Assembly (NCBI GenBank): GCA_039738635.1
Contig: JBCLLN010000014.1
Coordinates: forward strand, 1-16,246
Direction of reading: 5' to 3'
DNA: 16,246 nucleotides
Source of the DNA: JBCLLP01 sp039738635
Lineage (GTDB): Bacteria; Patescibacteriota; Saccharimonadia; CAILAD01; BJGX01
The translations under genes and the position numbers were made by a program. The notes under the pieces are model-generated. The model was not told the origin of the DNA. It did not search any database and worked only from the letters and a program-made list of their open reading frames with translations. Positions 14,732 through 16,246 of this stretch are shown piece after piece; within the stretch, counting starts at the first letter, position 1, and each line of letters opens with the position of its first letter.

Positions 14732-16000
14732 TCAAGCCTTAAGTATGTTATGCAGGTTTTTAACTAGTGTGTCTTGCTTTTCGGTGTGCTGATTCCCGGA
14801 GCTCATATCCTTAACTATAACCTCATTAAGCTTGGCTTCGCGATTGCCAATCACTACCGCATAACGGGCGTTTTTCTTGGCTGCTATCGCCAGCTGGTCG
14901 CTAAGGGATTTTTTAGTAAAATTAGCACTTGTCTTGATGCTGGCATCAAGCAATAACTCGCAAATAACCTCAGCATAGTTTGTAGCGTCTTTGCCAATAG
15001 CAACCACAAAAACATCCACGCCATTTTCGGCAGGCCAAAACCCATTAGCCTCTAATTCCATTTTGAGCCTCTCCAGACCTAATCCAAAGCCCACGGCTGG
15101 CGTATCAACTCCTCCCAGCTGGCTCACCAGAGAATCATAGCGTCCTCCTCCCCCAAGACTATCGCGGGCCTGATTGCCCGTGGAGACATACTCAAAGACT
15201 GTGTCATTGTAGTAGTCTAGCCCCCTTACTAGCCTAGAATTAAGCTCATAGCTTATCCCGCAGCCCTCTAACATCTCTAGAATTAACTGGAATCGTAGCG
15301 ACGAATCCTTACTCAAATAGTCAAGGATGTGGGGAGCATCTACTATCATCTCTATTATTTTACTGTCCTTGCTATCAAGTATCCGGAGTGGATTGGTGCT
15401 GAGCTGGGCTAAATTATTGGCTGGCAAATCCTTACTATACTTTTCAAAATACCTTTGCAGTACAGCCACGTACTTACTGCGGTCATCAGCAGTACCGATG
15501 CTATTGATGGCTACAATATGCTCAATTCCTAGGCTAGCTAGCACTCTTGAGCCGAGACTAATGGTATGGACATCACTAGTGGCACCAGCATCGCCAAATA
15601 TCTCTAGGCCTAATTGGTGGTGCTGGCGGTATCGCCCAGCCTGCGGACGCTCATAGCGAAAGTGGGGTTCAATATAATATAGCTCTACTGGCTTAGGCAG
15701 GCTAGCCATTCCGTTCTGAATATAAGCCCGCACCATACCTGCAGTACTCTCTGGCTTGAGGGTCAGGCTATTATTGGACTTATCTATCAAGCTATACATT
15801 TCCTTAGTTACCACTTCGGTCTGCTCGCCTACGGCTCTAGTAAATAGCTCCGTGCTCTCTAAGATGGGTGTAGAAATTCTGTCAATGCCAGCATCCCTAC
15901 AAATTCGAACATAAGTCTCTGTAATATAGCTCCAGAGCCTTTGGTCGGCTGGCAGGAGATCCTGCATTCCTCGTGGCCTTTGGTACTTTGAATGTGACAT
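14732..16000 (-). CDS. hisS: Histidyl-tRNA synthetase
   Basis: A class II aminoacyl-tRNA synthetase, 422 aa. It begins with the typical RPRGMQDLLPAD (8-19). Motif 2 is FRYERPQAGRYRQHHQ (114-129). The histidine-specific motif is RGLDYYND (259-266), with the catalytic R259. Motif 3 is GFGLGLERL (304-312). The C-terminal 90 residues form the anticodon-binding alpha/beta domain (VDVFVVAIG onward, from about 330). Length and domain order are normal. The ATG has no Shine-Dalgarno and lies 11 nt after a TATAGT box. Repeat element B lies immediately upstream. Confidence 0.97.
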   Translation of the reverse strand: MSHSKYQRPRGMQDLLPADQRLWSYITETYVRICRDAGIDRISTPILESTELFTRAVGEQTEVVTKEMYSLIDKSNNSLTLKPESTAGMVRAYIQNGMASLPKPVELYYIEPHFRYERPQAGRYRQHHQLGLEIFGDAGATSDVHTISLGSRVLASLGIEHIVAINSIGTADDRSKYVAVLQRYFEKYSKDLPANNLAQLSTNPLRILDSKDSKIIEMIVDAPHILDYLSKDSSLRFQLILEMLEGCGISYELNSRLVRGLDYYNDTVFEYVSTGNQARDSLGGGGRYDSLVSQLGGVDTPAVGFGLGLERLKMELEANGFWPAENGVDVFVVAIGKDATNYAEVICELLLDASIKTSANFTKKSLSDQLAIAAKKNARYAVVIGNREAKLNEVIVKDMSSGNQHTEKQDTLVKNLHNILKA

Positions 16001-16011
16001 ATTACTATTCT

Positions 16012-16017
16012 ACTATA
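16012..16017 (-). promoter_or_regulatory. Candidate -10 box for hisS
   Basis: TATAGT on the minus strand, ending 11 nt before the hisS ATG. The -35 region (TACATT at 17 nt) is poor. The predicted leader would be only about 4-5 nt. Confidence 0.45.
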
Positions 16018-16076
16018 AAACTAGTTTTTTAATAAATGTACGGCGGGCAAGGGCTATATAATTCTGGGGTTACATA

Positions 16077-16246
16077 AACTGGACTTACTTTAAAATCGCT
16101 CATTCTCAGGGTAAATTCAGTAAGATCAATTAGATCGTTATCTTCTTGGATTCCTATTCCCTCAATCCAGCAATCCAAAGGAGCCTCCTTTGGAAATTCC
16201 TTCGGCTATCGATTAGCTATTACTTTTGACAGCAAAAGTAGATATT
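16077..16246. repeat. Dispersed intergenic element, copy B (reaches the window edge)
   Basis: Positions 16077-16170 match copy A (10196-10290) in the same orientation, including the GGATT/AATCC hairpin (16148-16168). It then diverges. Where A has CCCTCCCCCGGCTATC, B has an extra perfect 8-bp hairpin CCAAAGGA/TCCTTTGG (16175-16193) before the shared CGGCTATC. It ends with a stem TACTTTT/AAAAGTA (16221-16227 with 16234-16240), comparable to the terminal stem of A. The element therefore has conserved and variable hairpin modules. Its right boundary may lie beyond the window. Confidence 0.72.

Noticed and set aside
16077..16170. Coding remnant of a recombinase or transposase in the repeated block
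   Set aside because: The shared frame is short, frameshifted in copy A, interrupted by TAG upstream in both copies and mostly non-synonymously changed. No recombinase motif is visible.

Overview
This window looks like chromosomal core sequence from a bacterium of the Candidate Phyla Radiation (Patescibacteria), most likely a Saccharibacteria (TM7) relative. That is an inference from moderately AT-rich DNA, tightly packed or overlapping short housekeeping genes, many GTG/TTG starts, a stripped-down division cluster (ftsA and ftsZ without neighbouring ftsQ or mur genes) and standard use of TGA as stop. No 16S gene or tRNA is present to confirm it.

Layout. At the left edge an unrecognised 160-aa protein (minus strand) diverges from a P-type cation ATPase, which is the only plus-strand gene (671-3031). 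It converges with a long minus-strand run. In transcription order this is: hisS, rpsU, yqeY, ybeY, dgkA, adk, map, ftsA, then a 662-bp gap, ftsZ, nrdR, a small thioredoxin-fold protein, a T-box leader, ileS, a rodA-like SEDS gene, and a staphylococcal-nuclease-like gene. Most neighbours overlap or lie a few bases apart, so translational coupling is likely. The run joins translation (HisRS, IleRS, S21, YbeY, MetAP), nucleotide supply (Adk, NrdR), envelope lipid recycling and wall synthesis (DgkA, RodA) and division (FtsA, FtsZ).

The most notable regulatory feature is a transcriptional T-box riboswitch upstream of ileS. It has a TGGTACC bulge, an antiterminator, an intrinsic terminator with a T-run, and a candidate AUC (Ile) specifier. 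The IleRS it controls has the HxGH/K-x-SKR features of the archaeal/eukaryotic-like IleRS2 type.

The most unusual non-coding feature is a dispersed element present twice in the same orientation. One copy lies between ftsA and ftsZ (10196-10491), the other upstream of hisS at the window edge (16077 to at least 16240). About 79 of 90 positions match in the common block. Each copy carries its own hairpins and ends in a stem-loop with TACTTTT/AAAAGTA arms. The copy next to ftsZ has three perfect hairpins abutting end to end and is bordered by an (ATA)18 microsatellite. It appears to be a MITE-like or structured-RNA element inserted into the division cluster.

Several genes that head transcripts (ftsA, hisS, the ATPase, the left-edge gene) have a -10-like box only 7-14 nt before the ATG and no Shine-Dalgarno, suggesting leaderless or near-leaderless mRNAs. 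ftsZ, rpsU and ileS have recognisable ribosome binding sites.
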